From positions 1-6,088 of the forward strand of contig JAIZWN010000723.1 of NCBI GenBank assembly GCA_020443945.1: a DNA stretch of 6,088 nucleotides, read 5' to 3'. The notes below the pieces were generated by a model. That model ran no database searches. It was not told where the DNA came from and worked only from the letters and a program-made list of their open reading frames with translations. This stretch comes from Candidatus Thiosymbion ectosymbiont of Robbea hypermnestra. Lineage in GTDB: Bacteria; Pseudomonadota; Gammaproteobacteria; Chromatiales; Chromatiaceae. The position numbers and the translations under genes are program-made. Positions 6,072 through 6,088 of this stretch are shown piece by piece (position 1 is the stretch's first letter; each line of letters opens with the position of its first letter).

Positions 6072-6076
6072 AGGAG
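6072..6076 (+). promoter_or_regulatory. Ribosome binding site of a gene beginning at the right edge
   Basis: AGGAG lies 12 bases before the window end, in the 74-base stretch after the DUF302-like stop. No start codon follows within the window, so the start would be at or just past base 6088. No terminator hairpin was seen between 6015 and this site. Confidence 0.5.
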
Positions 6077-6088
6077 AACACCGAGCAA

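Overview
The window is GC-rich, with G/C-biased third codon positions. It contains REP-like hairpin clusters and a strong sigma70-type promoter, and it ends with a DUF302-type membrane protein. This fits a high-GC gammaproteobacterium, perhaps a purple sulfur bacterium of the Chromatiaceae, but no rRNA or taxonomic marker gene is present, so the placement is a guess.

Bases 1-4929 hold a two-gene, leftward (minus-strand) operon that looks like a prokaryotic immune or conflict system. The first gene (4929-4456) encodes a compact 157-residue TIR-domain protein with a candidate catalytic glutamate. After two consecutive stop codons and a 15-base gap comes the second gene (4437 to beyond base 1; 1479 residues visible, no stop). 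It encodes a very large STAND/NLR-like protein. Its order is: an unassigned helical N-terminus, a degenerate TIR-like domain, a NACHT NTPase, a helical region, a pentapeptide-repeat segment, a proline linker encoded by a C10 homopolymer, and at least 13 WD40 repeats running off the window edge. A probable promoter (TTGACA, 16 bp, TATGAT) lies about 100 bp upstream of the TIR gene, so both genes are probably co-transcribed.

The proposed logic, an inference from domain content, is that the WD40 propellers detect a trigger, the NACHT domain switches and oligomerises, and the TIR-like domain recruits the separate TIR protein, which would then cleave NAD+ or make a nucleotide signal. The two TIR domains share motifs (DFH...IPLGAD, LLL.(S/G)PR, QIFRD), suggesting duplication of one ancestral domain into an enzyme and an adaptor. 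The WD40 repeats are nearly identical outside a few variable positions, as in fungal WD40 NLRs. A one-base slip in the C10 tract in either direction would remove the whole WD40 sensor.

Bases 4930-5435 are an intergenic region between divergent genes. They contain the TIR leader with two small hairpins, the promoter, and a cluster of inverted repeats (5115-5350), several with the core CGCTGGAGCG or GCCGGC arms. From 5436 to 6014, on the plus strand, is a membrane-anchored DUF302-like protein of 192 residues. The last bases (6015-6088) hold no gene but end in a good ribosome binding site for a gene starting at or just beyond the edge.
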